Counted from the stretch's first letter, positions 1 to 12,363 are shown. The stretch: DNA of 64,000 bases from Varroa destructor (GCF_002443255.2 NW_019211457.1:44995545-45059544); one strand, 5' to 3'. Numbers and translations: made by a program. The notes: generated by a model from the letters alone, not told the origin.

Positions 1-2757
1 GAAACATATAATGTGGCAGCAGAACAAAAAACGAGATGGAACTCGGAAAACAGAAGTGTTTGATTCCACGTCGGAACGCTGCACGATTGTAATGTTGGCT
101 GTGTCACTGAAATTTGCTCGTTCATTCGCTGCTGACAGCAAGAAAAGAAGTGAAATGCAGAGAGAGCGACGAAGAAAGTTCGATTTGAAACCTTGGTGTC
201 CTGCTCATCGGCGCAGATCAGCTACATCGATCTTTTGTATCTAGGACTTTGCTTCGACCTCATCTTGTCGACGGCTGGGGGCCTGGCGACACTGCCGCTA
301 CCTGTCCTGTTATCGTTAGTTTCGTGTCCTGCCTTCCTGACTGTTTGCCTCTTCCCCTCCGTTGACCCCTCTGGACCTTCTAACGTTGATAACCCTGTCG
401 CTTTGTGTTTGTGCTTCATCTCTTCCGAAGTCACCCCTCGGCGTTTTACCAAAACTTCGTCTATTATGTAGCTTCTACACTTTGTGCCCCACAAACTTGT
501 CATCCTCATCCGATGTGTCCCCAGCAGCATTCATACTCTCAGTGTTAGCACAGCATTTTTCACGTCTTTTTCGCCCGCCTGCAACTATGCCGAAATGGCG
601 AACAAGCTGGCAAGCCATCTCGAAGCTTGACACAGTAGCGCCAGTAAAATCATCACCGGCAGAGACAGCGGGACGCTAGTCTGCCCGCCTAGCGAGTAGC
701 AGTGCAAGCAAATCAATCAGCTAGGTCTTCCCCGTGCCTGAGTTCCTGACTGGCTTGCCAGGGGCCCCAACTCACTGGACCCTTCACTCATTCCCTTCCC
801 CTACGCAATCCAATCTTACTTCGTAAGCCCCACAGGTGTACACGATTCGTGCGATCCCTCACCTTCTCCGGCGAGCATTTTCCTGGTGCTTTGAGGTCTG
901 TCGCTCATTGAGTTGAGATGCTGGTTTGTAGTGAGCTATGGGTCTCCTCCTCGTGCGCGTGTCACAGGCACCCGTGATCAGCTGGGGCTCCATGAGCAAG
1001 GAGGCCCACAGCTGGGCGCTCACTGGAGCTTAATAGGGGAGGGCGCATCATAAGCACGCTGGGCGTGGCTCCAAGTGACCCCACCACGCTAACCCCAAAC
1101 CATTCCCTGTTCAGACCGCTCTCTCCCTTTTCTTTGAAGCCCGGTGGAGCTGTTTAGGACCGTTGTCGTCAACCTAGCGTATGGTATACAAGAGGGACCC
1201 TGAAGATAGGGAAACAAGCCAAACTGAGGTGTGCCAACTCACGGTACGCAGCAATGACTGGTGATTGTTGGATGCCAGTGAGAAACAAGTGCGAAATTTT
1301 CAGAGATCGGGCAGGTTGCTGAGTGGAAGATGGCGGTGAAATCAAAACGATAGTGGTGCTACCCTAAGAAAGAAATCAAAAAACAGCTACAAATGTTGTT
1401 GGAATTGCCTGTCTGCAGAAGTATTTCCAAAATGAGATTTAACCAGCCACCTGCAAACACACTACCGACTAAGGTGAGCTGTCGACGCATAGGTCAAAAT
1501 ATAAAAAAAAAAAAACCAATACGACTAATTACAGACAAAAAGGGTATGGGCAACTGGTGGGATCTAGGTAGTGGGGTGGTGAAGTCCGTGATGGCACGCT
1601 GGCACTGAACGTAGGGTCACGTGAAGCGGCCTAGGCTCGAAACGAACATAAGTATACTCCGCTTTGTGCTGAAAGGGAGTAAGCGTCAGCAGCAATTCTT
1701 GACTAATGCAGTACCATACATTCAGCTAACGAAACATTTTTTATGTAGTGACAAGTACGAATTATATGTTATATATTGACGGTCATTTATGTGCTTTATC
1801 ATGGACATTATTCTTTAGGGACTTGCCAACATTTACCAGACAACCGGGCTTCACCTCCCTGGTGGTTCAACGACAACATTTTTACCTTATAACTTAAGAA
1901 TACGAAATGGTCAAACGTTGAAACCGGGAGTAGGCGCTCTCCGTTGTGTGTTGGGAAGTGCCAGCCGTCTGAAATGCGTAACGCTAATATTGGATATGAA
2001 ACTTAAAGTATTTATTTACACGGTTAAGATTTAACTGTGAAGCATTGACATTGTACTTCGTACTATTATAATTCATTCCAAACGCAACTACGGAAGAACT
2101 TCACTCTTGTAAATTGTTTGTAATAGATAGTGTTTTTAGTGTTTTTTCTTAATCTGTCAGTATATCTGAGGTAATAACCTAAAAAAAATCGTTTCAAACA
2201 CATTCGTGTTCAAAATATCAGCGTGAGGGTATCTGGTCAATTTTCGTGGGTGTTAATGCGGAAACGTAGCGTCTACCGTTTTGCACAGATCATGACGTGA
2301 TGCATCGCGTGGCTAAAAGGGGCTGTTCGCAGTAGTTGAATTCGACTGCTACAAAGACATCACAAGACGGCAAATTTGAACGGATTATCACAGGCGGTAA
2401 CAAAAGTGAACCGTGGGCAATAAGTGGGTCGACAAGAGCCAATGTCGCCAAGAATGGAGGGCTGGGGCACTTCGTGCGACGATCGCAGCACGAAGACATC
2501 AATTTGAATTTATGAAATAGGAACTTATGAAAAAAAAAAAGCCACCAGATGACGATTTAGACTAAATTTCAACTTACGCCAAGCTCCAACGCCTCTGCCG
2601 TTAACGTTGACTAAGAACGAAGCTGCCAGCAACATGGCATCCATACCAGTCGGTCAAGCAAGCCTTTTTGAACAGTAACAGAAGATAGGCAGCATCGTCA
2701 CATATCGGTCGATGGATGTATGATGACTTGATAAATAAAACTTTGTTATTAAACAAA
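1..2757. other. Non-coding stretch with a GC-rich first 1.2 kb
   Basis: I see no convincing gene. Between about 190 and 1170 the DNA is pyrimidine- and GC-rich, and several short frames are open at once on both strands. That is what composition alone produces, and none has splice sites or a recognisable motif. From about 1380 on the sequence is ordinary AT-rich DNA. A 5' exon or CpG-type promoter in the GC-rich part cannot be excluded. Confidence 0.5.
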
Positions 2758-2758
2758 G

Positions 2759-2782
2759 TATATATATATATATATATATATA
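2759..2782. repeat. (TA)n microsatellite
   Basis: Uninterrupted TA dinucleotides run for about 24 bp. A run of this length is probably variable between individuals. Confidence 0.9.
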
Positions 2783-5700
2783 CTTCATTATTGTTAGGTT
2801 TTATTGCGACATGCCGCTATAATTGTGCCGGGGGAGAAGGGGCGGCGGAACGCGGTTATGCCGGGGTCACAATGGTGCTTGGACTACCGTAACAATTGCG
2901 TGATAGCGATGATTCCGTCATCCGCGATGCCGGATGGTTTGGTTGATCGATGATTTTACCAGAACCTATTAAATGCCTTGCTTATGTATAAGGCCACACT
3001 GAGGACCTGCAAATTCAAGTCGCGGTTGCTTGTACCGCGACCCATAATAACAATAATGTAATAATTGCGGTGTCGCACATCAAACAATTTAAGTTTAATA
3101 ATCTTATTATTCTTCACTCTTTCAAGAGCCAACGGGCTACAGCTTGGGTTGGCCTCTTACAATTCAGTTTTTCTTCATATGTCGTTGCTACAGCAGTTGG
3201 TACAGATGAAAACCAACCCTTAGCGGTGCGTGGTAATATTTTAGAACGATAAATCTTTTGAAAGCAAAATACGGCAGACGAAAATCTTCATCTATTATTA
3301 TTATTATTTACGAAGAGACGATCCTTTTCCTAGCAATTCTTTGATTTCGACACGACCCCGGTCAACTAATGTTTAACGATTTCAATCAGTTCTCGTCTAA
3401 AGGTAGCTGATACTCGGATGTATTCTATTGCGCCGGCGATAAACGCATTCGCGACAGATTCGTGGCTTGTCCCATCGTTTGCCCCGCTCTCCTGTCCCAC
3501 CCGTTCCTTTCTTCAGCTGAAACCACTCCGACTGAAACTACCCTTCGACGCGAGACCCGTATTGTGGTCAACTGAACGAAGGTAGCGTCGTTTTGTGGTC
3601 CACGTTTGTTCCCTTCCCCTGTAAAATATCTAGAAGAGCAGACCAGACATCTTACAGGCTTTATTTATTTCACAATGTAATCCACTAGTTTATCCGACAT
3701 GTGGCGGTGAGACGGAGCTGTGAACACCGCAGTTAAATTGACAGAACAAAGCTTTCATAAATCACCAGATCCCTCAGATTATCTGATACCCATATTTGCG
3801 CCTTCGTATTCTTTTCTGCTTCGATTCAGATGTTTCAGCAGAGATGATTTAGTTATTCGATCGAAAACAAGAATAACCTGCCATTGAAGGTGATCCCTCT
3901 GAAATCTGTATGTTGAGGTGCCAGAACTCCCAAACGTTGTTTGCCGCTCAACCGTTGGAGAGAAATTCCCTACATTACTATAACTTTTCATTGAAGATAG
4001 CTCGCCTTCCTGATCATATACGCCTCCATTTAGACATGTTGCATGCTATATACGAACTGGAAACAGAATCGAGGGGTGACGCTTGTAAACATGTAAAATT
4101 ACTGAAGGATAGAAAAATACATTAGTGCATTTATATAGGAATAAGTGCGCATTTTTTTTCATTTGTATTATTCATTTTTTTTTTTGTAAAGTGAATCTGT
4201 TAATAAACGTTACAAACGTATCTTATGGAACTGCGATAAATATACTAATCGTGCGGTTAGAGTAAAAATAACTCACTCATAGGATCACATTGCGAGTAAC
4301 ACCACTTTATTAATTAAAGTTTCTGACAGAAAAAAATCCTTCCAAGCTGTTAGTTATATCGGGCGCGAGAGAACTGTACTATCTAAACCTACTTGCAACT
4401 TCTTGATTCGGGAATAATAACGCCTTTTTATTTTACGTCGGAGCTACCTACCATTGTGTCATCAGACTAAGAGCCAACCAATGAACATGCGTATCGACGC
4501 TCCACGTCATCAAAATAATTCTTCTTGCTTACCATTACTGTGTCTGTTCCCGACCGGATACGGCGGTTTGTACAAGCAAGCCCCTTTTTTTTTACTGAAA
4601 TGTACGCCTAACTTTTGCTGTAATTCCGATCAGTCAAGGAACAAAATGAAATTGTACATCGTCCATGACATACACTAATTTCTAAATAATGGTTTTAAGG
4701 GGGCGCTAATCAAACTAGAGATAAATTGTTAATTTCAAAACCCGTAAACGTCAGTTTCACCCAATGGACTTCGGACGGTATGTAGTACGGGGTCTCCAGT
4801 TCCAAGCTTTGCTTCTGTTGAGGTGCTGTGTCAGCCCGCCCCTAAGCCATTTACGGCATAATGCGGGAATTCTATAGCAGCTTCCCATGAATGAATATCT
4901 ATTTGTTCTAACCGCCCAAACTGGCTATCGCCCCCCTAAACGCGTCCATTGTACTGAATTGCTGCCATAGTTAATGTTTACTGTACTCCATCGGTACGCC
5001 ACCGCAACGCGCGATCCAGCCGCCTAAATACAAAGAGCCTGCATTTATGCTTGTTGCACATCACTGCGGAGGACGGACTTCGTGTGTGGTCCGTTCTTCA
5101 CTGGGTCCAAGTCCAGGCCCTATGCTCGTGCGCGTATGGCACAACCTACCGGCCGGCCTGCCTCCCTTCCTCGGCGTCTTCAGTGGCCAGCCACAGAAGC
5201 AGCAACGCAGCCCCAGTCAATTTTCAGGGAACGGTGCATTTTGTCTGTGTATGGCAATGTCTCCCCCATCTTTTATTTGGCCTCACATAGAAAACTACAG
5301 GCCACCTGGAGGACAGAGGTAATTGTATGACGGCCGCATCATTGAGGTCTGTTTTTATTCTGTCCAGTTACCACTTGCCCGCTGTTGTCATTCCTGCAGT
5401 TACCCAAACTGCTGCATCGGTATGGATGGCATCACATTGATATTCCACAACCAGATAACCATTTTTTTTTTACATATTTTTCACTAGACTTCGGTCGGCT
5501 TCCCTGTTGTCAATAACGCTGCAGCCCGTCGAAGCCATTGGCACTCGTTCGTTCGTTAGAAGTGCGGAAGACATACAATTCGTTGGTGACGATCTGTGCT
5601 CAGAGATGGGCGGTCAGTCTGACCTGGGCTCGCAACCCAGATCCCATTTGGCTGTAGAACGAAGACGGGGAGCGAAAAAGTGATTAAGTTGCTTTGCAAA

Positions 5701-5930
5701 TCATTCCGCAGTCATCTCACGCAATCGCTTAAACACGCGGTGGTCCGTCGTACGTGTCACATTATGATCCACCTAAAGCGGCAAAACGTCAAGTCATGTT
5801 GCCTACCAACAAAATCTCGTTTTTTCTCTCGTCGACATCTCCCTATCGTTGGCCAATTTCAGACCAGTTAAACTGAACAAAAATACAGTACGCACAGACC
5901 TGCCTGCTCAAAGTAACGCACAAATACGTA
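2783..5930. other. Non-coding stretch
   Basis: AT-rich DNA without a supportable gene. A GC-rich patch at about 5045-5330 has three overlapping open frames on the plus strand, none with splice or motif support. A T-arm-like hairpin lies near 5620-5640 (see rejected items). Confidence 0.5.
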
Positions 5931-5932
5931 CA

Positions 5933-5940
5933 TATATATA

Positions 5941-5973
<33 letters not shown>
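5933..5973. repeat. (TA)n microsatellite, one interruption
   Basis: About 40 bp of TA repeat broken once by TTTA near 5943. Confidence 0.9.
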
Positions 5974-5976
<3 letters not shown>

Positions 5977-7108
5977 GCAATTTGGTACGTACCTCAGGTC
6001 TAACTACCCAAGTAAAATTCGCTGATTCTCATTTTTGAAGATGTCATAATTAATTTATTCGAACCCGGTTCCAGCTTAGAAGAGGGGAACTAAGGCTCTG
6101 TGCTCTGCCATTGCCTAAGCCCCCCGAGAACCGCTCGCCAATCGCCTTCCGCCTCCGGCTTCGTGAATCTGCTGACTAGAGCAAGCAGAGAAACTAATCG
6201 AGGAACGGTATCTCACACAGGAAGACCAACTATCCCGTCGACTATCGTGCGCCTGCATCGATGCTCCATTCAGTGTCTCCGTCGAATCGACACCGGCCTC
6301 CAGAGACACGGCGCCCTGTCACGGAGTGGTGGAGGAGCTAACGGGCAGCTCGCTCACCCGACACAAAGAAAAGGACAAAGTGATACATGAGTGCGAATCA
6401 ATCGGCCATACTGAATGGAGAAAAACTGAGTTAGCGTGATCGCGACAGGGAACTCGAGGCATAATCAGTAACCTGCAACATAGATGATGACCAGGCGGGT
6501 AGCTGTCGCATAGGGGAAGAGTGGGAAAGCTGCTGAAGAGCTCCAATCCGGCCGATCTCATTGTGGCATTCGGGATTTAGTTTAAGCCCTGGGAGTTCTT
6601 GACGGAGCGACCGAGACACCACCACGAACATGGAAATCTATTGGGAGCAGATTGTCTTGCTTTTTTGTTATGTTCGTCCTGATGGTCAGCGGCGGCATTA
6701 AGTCAATGAATGACGGGTGTGTAAGGAATCAAAGTGCAAGGTGGTACAAGTGGTAGCCAAATATGGAAGAGGCAGAGACAGTGCCGACGATTCCTAGAAT
6801 GCCGCAGAACGATGCTGAAGTAAACTAAAAAATACGACACTTCGAGGTATAGTAAAGTTGACTGATGCTGGCTTGTAGTCGTTGGAGCTGGCATTTCCTC
6901 AGAGGTGAAGAGGCGATCGTGCAAGATAAGGCGATGGCAGCACAATTATAATTCATATTAATCAGTATGAATGGACTGACCTTAGATGAAAAATGATATC
7001 GATATTAAATATTGCCTAATCTCTATCTATTCGTTTTCCTAGTGCTTAGCTTGATTGACATTGTACTCGTAGGGAAAAGGGCGGTGACTAGCTATTCTTA
7101 AGAAACTT
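5974..7108. other. Non-coding stretch
   Basis: GC-richer at 6100-6630, where short frames are open on both strands. None has a supportable product. The DNA becomes AT-rich after 6950. Confidence 0.45.
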
Positions 7109-7163
7109 GTAAGTATAGTTAACTGCTGGATTTCTTTTCTTTTTTCTGATAAAATTTTTCTAG
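7109..7163 (+). other. Possible minimal intron (55 bp)
   Basis: A GTAAGTAT donor at 7109 is followed by a T/C-rich tract and an acceptor of the TTTTTCTAG type ending at 7163. The 55-bp spacing fits the small introns of many arthropods. The flanks read in one frame across the junction from 7088 to a TAG at about 7270, but no ATG is present in the upstream part. If real, it may belong to a transcript whose coding role is unknown or to an untranslated region of the gene at 7778. Chance pairing of a donor and an acceptor remains possible. Confidence 0.3.
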
Positions 7164-7642
7164 CTTCAGCTTTTTAAGGAAAAGAAATTTACGGCTGTAA
7201 CATTCTTCAGTAAACAATCGAAAATAGAACGGTTAAAAACATTTTTGTTGGCTTATATGTATACAATATAGAGGCGCAACGTACATATCAATCTGAATGA
7301 ATTAGAACAGATTTAAATAAAACAACCGTGTACTTTCCCGATCGGACTGTAACTCGTAGTTGTCGATGGTGATGATGAGCATTAATTAACAAATTCTTCA
7401 TATAAATTGTCCTTTGTTATATAACAATGGGTTTTCGTAAGTAGCTTCTAACTTGACAAATTTGTCAACGATCGAAACGAAAACAAGCGTCGCCATCTTA
7501 GTTGGCTATGCTATATCCTTGTAGAACCGCCCGTATCAGCGACAGCTCATTGCTAAACATAACTATCCTTTCAACACTATACAATTGTATTTCTTTAATC
7601 ACACCATATAATTAATCATTGGCAATTATTTTTCATTGGTTC

Positions 7643-7670
7643 TATGGATGGATGGATGGATGGATGGATG
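7643..7670. repeat. (ATGG)n microsatellite
   Basis: Seven tandem copies of a 4-bp unit lie upstream of the repeat-protein gene. Confidence 0.9.
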
Positions 7671-7777
7671 CACGGGCGGACGACCACTGCAGCCTTTCCC
7701 TCAGCGAAACCACTTGACACGGTAAACAAATTTCCGACCAGGATAAAGCCACCGAGCTGGTAGAAGCACAGAAATAT

Positions 7778-7819
7778 ATGCAATTACACGAATTGCGACA
7801 TGGCGGAATACATAGCAGC
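7778..7819 (+). CDS. Candidate first coding exon of the 11-residue repeat protein gene
   Basis: An ATG at 7778 opens 14 codons that end exactly at a GTAAGT donor (7820-7825). The 67-bp intron 7820-7886 ends in a TTTTCTGTTTAAG acceptor and joins phase 0 to the long frame that starts at 7887. Reading through the intron instead meets a TAA at 7883, so splicing is needed to reach the main frame. The start context is poor (T at -3). The frame stays open upstream to 7718, so this could also be an internal exon entered through an AG at 7741. A second ATG at 7800 has a better context but is out of frame after splicing. Translation may instead begin inside exon 2. Confidence 0.38.
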
Positions 7820-7886
7820 GTAAGTTGTTTACTAGTGCAACGTGACCGGCAATTAGATAAGTTACGTTCGTTGTTTTCTGTTTAAG

Positions 7887-9626
7887 AGAAAATCATTGAA
7901 ATTATACTGCGTTGCTGATCATCGTCAAGCAGTGAAAGAAACGAGAACTCTACGATCTCTTCTCTTTCACCTTTTCTCGTCCACGGTCAAACGGTCATTC
8001 TCATGCACCGTCCAAAAGTGCCGCGTATTTCGCACAAAACAACTATCAATGTCAGCCACCCAAGAGCCAACCATGGGGTCTAAGAACCGAAAATGTACCA
8101 AAAACAATAAACTTGATAGGAATGTCCTGTCGGGGGGAGCTAAACGTGGTAGAGGCACTCCGTCAAGAAAACTAAAGGCTGATGCAAGTAGACATTTGGA
8201 AAGATCGCAAGGTGAGGTGAGTATCTTCTCCAAGGTACTTGAAGATGAATCGAGTACTCTAACGAAGGGATCTGAAAGTAGGGTGAGTACCTTCTCGAAA
8301 AGACCTAAAAGTAAAGTGAGTACCCCCTCGAAGAGACCTAAAAGTAAAGCAAGTACCTTCTCGAAGAGATCTAAAAGTAGAGGGAGTACTTCCTCGAAGG
8401 AACCTGATAGGGCAAGTACTCTCTCGAAAGGATTTAAAAACAAGGCAAGTATTCTCTCGAAGGGACTTCGTAACTGGACAAGTAAGTTCTTCCAAGGACC
8501 TATAAAAGATTCAAGCATCATTTCGAAACGTTCTAGGGCTAGTGCGAACGAACTACCCAAGGTACCCAAGCCCTCGTACGGAAGGAAGCCGGTGAAAAAA
8601 GGCGCAGCAAGAAAAGGCGACAGCGTTTGTAAACTTTCCAGAAGGACTAGCAGGCACAAGCTAAAAAAAGGCAAAGACGACAGAAACACACCTTCAAAAG
8701 GCACGTGTGCTTGTGAAAATCAACTAACAAAGGAATTTAAGAGCGATCGAGGAAACAGCCCCTCATCAGTGAAGGGGCAGAACAGAAGCCAGTTTGTACA
8801 GAAGGCTTATGGCGTAGTTCCGATTAGGAATCGACTCGCGCATGACCCCAAACAACATACGGCTGAAGTAAAGATTAGGCCGGAGCAGACAGAAATTGCA
8901 CCTGTTGGACTGCACCGTTGGCCTGCGAGTATTTTGAGGAATAGCTCTATAAATTCATCAAAACAACTGTCGAGGGTTCATTTATCACGCATGGGTCCAT
9001 CACCAGTGAATCTAAGACAAATGCGCCCAATGACTGGATTAAGACAAATTCAGACATCTGCACAGCTTCCGATAGCGCAGGTACCAATGTCGCCGCCAGA
9101 TTATCAGAACTTTATAACTGGAGGAGAATATGAATTTCAGCCAAATAGCGTATATCCGGATGTGCCCATAGGCTACTTCTACGAACCGGAGTATGCATTC
9201 GAAAGTTATCCTACATCGTATCCATATGTATTTTCGTCCGATTTCCAAGATTCTTCTAAGATGTGCGTCTCTTTTCAACCACTGTTCACTAATCCTCAAC
9301 TCGAAAACCAAGACCAGTTGGCGATGCGTTATAACACGGCTTCTGGAGCACTACAGGAACTGCAACCCGTTGGCTACCCAGAATCGTCTTATGTGTGCCC
9401 AGATCCACTTACCGTTAACGAGATGCCGCTTCAGCCGCCTAACCAAAATTTGCTCTCTAGTGACGAGCCCGAGTCATTCATGACAAACGTCGCACAGCGC
9501 GGTAATTACCGCGGACAGTATTTAGAGGCCCACAGCAGAGAAGCCACCCCATCCAATTATTTCGAAGGACATTACGACTGGTTCCAGGCTCAAGACCATC
9601 AAAGTTTTCCTTCGGATCACAACTAA
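7887..9626 (+). CDS. Orphan basic disordered protein with ten 11-residue repeats
   Basis: This is the longest non-repeat open frame in the window, 579 codons plus TAA from the acceptor at 7886. If there is no upstream exon, ATGs at 8049 (525 residues) or 8073 (517 residues, strong ACCATGG context) are the likely starts. Counting from 8049, residues 1-57 are Lys/Arg-rich. Residues 58-166 form ten tandem units of the type S-T-x-S-K-x-x-K-S-K-x; all are 11 residues except the sixth, which has 10. More basic sequence with several KKG and KRP clusters follows. The last 200 residues switch to a Gln/Pro/Tyr/Phe-rich segment with many PY, YP and YE steps. No signal peptide, membrane segment or known domain is visible. 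The basic part would suit nucleic-acid binding or nuclear location and the Ser/Thr-Lys units would suit phosphorylation, but both are inference. It resembles no family I can name. No canonical AATAAA lies close downstream. Confidence 0.62.
   Translation, partial: RKSLKLYCVADHRQAVKETRTLRSLLFHLFSSTVKRSFSCTVQKCRVFRTKQLSMSATQEPTMGSKNRKCTKNNKLDRNVLSGGAKRGRGTPSRKLKADASRHLERSQGEVSIFSKVLEDESSTLTKGSESRVSTFSKRPKSKVSTPSKRPKSKASTFSKRSKSRGSTSSKEPDRASTLSKGFKNKASILSKGLRNWTSKFFQGPIKDSSIISKRSRASANELPKVPKPSYGRKPVKKGAARKGDSVCKLSRRTSRHKLKKGKDDRNTPSKGTCACENQLTKEFKSDRGNSPSSVKGQNRSQFVQKAYGVVPIRNRLAHDPKQHTAEVKIRPEQTEIAPVGLHRWPASILRNSSINSSKQLSRVHLSRMGPSPVNLRQMRPMTGLRQIQTSAQLPIAQVPMSPPDYQNFITGGEYEFQPNSVYPDVPIGYFYEPEYAFESYPTSYPYVFSSDFQDSSKMCVSFQPLFTNPQLENQDQLAMRYNTASGALQELQPVGYPESSYVCPDPLTVNEMPLQPPNQNLLSSDEPESFMTNVAQRGNYRGQYLEAHSREATPSNYFEGHYDWFQAQDHQSFPSDHN
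8220..8546 (+). repeat. 33-bp tandem coding repeat, ten units
   Basis: Ten units lie inside the CDS: nine of 33 bp and one of 30 bp (the sixth). Typical units read AGTAC(C/T)..CTCGAAG(A/G)GA at the DNA level. The middle units (about 8286-8384) are nearly identical and the outer ones have diverged. This is the pattern of repeated unequal exchange or replication slippage, with the newest copies in the centre. All length changes keep the reading frame. Confidence 0.85.
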
Positions 9627-12325
9627 ACTCGAATAAGAAAAATTGTCTAATACAAAGCTAGGGATGCTACGATATTGACGTAGAGGATTATGTAATAATT
9701 CATTGGAGAATTTAGTTGTGTGTAGATTACGTAGATACATGGCTGGCTAGTTTCGGTCACGATGACAGGCCCGCTCTATCTAGCTGATAGCGGCTTTAAG
9801 TGTGATTTAGCGTAATAGATGCTCAGGAGGCTGTTGAGGTTCTGTGTAGATGTTCGAGGGGTTCTGTGGAACGAATCAATTCATCTATTGAAAATTAGTC
9901 GATTTGTACCCATTTGTGTACGCTCCGCCGCTGTTTTTCAGGTAATAGAGAAGCTTTCGGGAATAAGACCACGCGGAACGTAGAGGTTGTTTCTTTAATG
10001 GCGTTCTCACGTTGTAGGTGATGTATTAAATCGTCGAGTTCGCTGCTCTATATAGTGTAATTAGCTGTTAATCAAGCGCGCATAGAATACATAAAAATAT
10101 GCAACACCCGATATCGGTGTACCGCTTTTAATCACATTAGAACAGAAACCAACACGTGTCCATTCAGAGTAATGGATTTCGAGAACCGTCGTCTCAACGC
10201 CCTTAGATCTGGAAGTTCTGGAATGTTCTGGAAGAACTTGGACAAAAGAACACTTAAGATTTTTTACTGCTATTACGAACACCAAAATTAGCTACTATAT
10301 CTATATACAATAGCTTGTTTGTTTATTCTTTCGCTCTATGAACGAACACAAGTGGTTAAAGGCGGCTAATTTTACTCTTCCAGAAACAGCCTTACGTAGT
10401 TAGCTACGCTAGGTGACTTACCGCTTATTGACGAAGAAAATACTTTGTAGATAAGTTAAGGACACGACATTTTTTCAAGGAAAACTATTATCCTTAATGT
10501 CGTGAAGCACGTACCATTTCAACTAACGTTCCATTGTAGAACATCGACGCTTTGTTTTTATCCATTTCGTTCATTTTTATCGTGCGAACAACAGATTGCA
10601 ACGAGTAGAAGCTACGAGTCAGCTCTTTTCCGATTTGTGAGAAAATAACGTTTCCTTAATGCTGTGCCTATTTTAGCATCGTAAATTTCTAGGCCATGCT
10701 ATCGCTCGGTGTTGGTCGATGGCTTTGTCACTCGCTAAAGCAGATGTAGTGGACGCTTGTTCTACGACACATGACACACCTGAAAGAATCATGGTAGAAC
10801 CTAGCATGTGGCCAACTCCGATACTCCCACGATAATGTCTTTCATATACTCCTCTTGGGCTGCGAGCCTCTCGCACCGTCACCCATTACGTAATGACTTT
10901 GCCGGAAAGGGGTGGGGGGCGGCGATGTTCAAGCCACAAGGCCTGGATAGACGTGGTGACGCTCTAGCAACAGCGGCAATTGTCGGGAATGGCATTAGAA
11001 TACTGCCATGTTGCTGCGATATGACAGTTCAGGTTGGTCTGATGTCTGCTCGGGGTCAGTGCCATGCACTATTATTATATTATAAAAGTAAGAAGTGAGG
11101 CTTTATTATTATAATTTTTGATAGGGCTCGTTTCAGCTTGAAAATGAATTAAGCTTCTGTCTTTTTCCACTAGAAAGGTGAATTTGTTATAATTTGTTAC
11201 AGTAAATGTAATTATTCATGTGCAATTCATTGTATTTAAATTGCTGAAACTGATACGTAAGGGTTTATGATAGTAAATATTGTTGGCTCGCAAAAGGTTT
11301 ATCCTTATTATAGTCCCCCTAGTAAACCCCAACAAGTTACTCGAATAGATTGCTCGCCGTAATTAACAACTGATAATTGTATCGATGGGAAAGGACTACA
11401 GCCTTAGGTCATGTAAATGTTGATTCGTGAGGCTGATATGAAAAGCAAGTAGAGCAGGAAGTATATACATCAGTTATAGATATGTGTTTCAACGCGAGTA
11501 CATTTTATAAAGATAAGCATTCATCCAATTCTTCATCAGGACGTGACTTAATGGCGTTTCAATTCCTGCTCATCTATTAGCTATCACAGACGAGACAGAT
11601 CAGTCGACTTGCTTAAACCATGGTTGAAAACTACCAGGTAGAATAATCGTATCAGCCGGTGCAGGTAATAGGTACCCTTTAACCTAACTTAACCTAACAA
11701 TATATCCTAAAGGAAATAACACCTGTAGCTTGTTTATACAGCGCTCCTGGAACTGCAACGGTGTAGGCGAACAGTGAGGTAATGATAGCAGTTATCGGTT
11801 GATCTTTACTGCTGCCTGTACTAATTATAATTAATCACAGATAACAAATGATGACTCGTGTCAGAAATAAACTTCAGCGCCATAAAGGCCTTATAATCCT
11901 CCTGTAAGCATTCCCAAAATTTTAATAGAACATTTTAGTAGTAGGCCAACCTTTATTCAGAATATCATATTTTACAGTTTATTAGACTTTTGATTTCTTA
12001 TACCTTTTTGATCTTGTTTTTGATACTCGAGCTAATTTGGCCTGAAGATTCTCTCGGATAAAATACTATTACTTTAAAAAAACAATTATTCTCCTCTATA
12101 GAGATTTTGCATTGTTTTATAGCACCCGTAGTAAATTTATACAGCACGTTCTTTTAGTCCAATGATGTTCGGGGTCTCATATCTCGAATCAGATGCAATA
12201 TACTAAAGAAACCAAACAGTAAGATGACTAAATAAATATTTAGTCAAAAACACGTCACGAACGCATATAATACATATAAATCTAGTTATAAAAATACCTA
12301 GACGACATTGACGTACCTCTATATC

Positions 12326-12328
<3 letters not shown>
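9627..12328. other. Non-coding stretch downstream of the repeat-protein gene
   Basis: No gene is supportable. The first few hundred bases should hold the 3' UTR. An ATTAAA near 10024 is the closest variant poly(A) signal I noticed. The remainder is AT-rich with scattered short frames. Confidence 0.5.

Positions 12329-12359
<31 letters not shown>
12329..12359. repeat. (TA)n microsatellite
   Basis: About 31 bp of uninterrupted TA. Confidence 0.9.

Positions 12360-12363
<4 letters not shown>

Noticed and set aside
1..679. Overlapping frames at the window start
   Set aside because: Both strands and several phases are open because of GC- and pyrimidine-rich composition, and none has supporting signals.
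5590..5650. T-arm-like hairpin CTGGG-CTCGCAA-CCCAG as a possible tRNA or SINE
   Set aside because: No A box at a proper distance and no acceptor stem.
7967..8704. 245-codon minus-strand frame, Leu/Phe-rich
   Set aside because: It is the antisense shadow of the plus-strand 33-bp coding repeats. It looks hydrophobic only because Lys/Ser codons read backwards give Phe/Leu.
11675..11700. CCTAAC-type repeats resembling arthropod telomere repeat
   Set aside because: Only two imperfect units are present, far too few for a telomeric tract.
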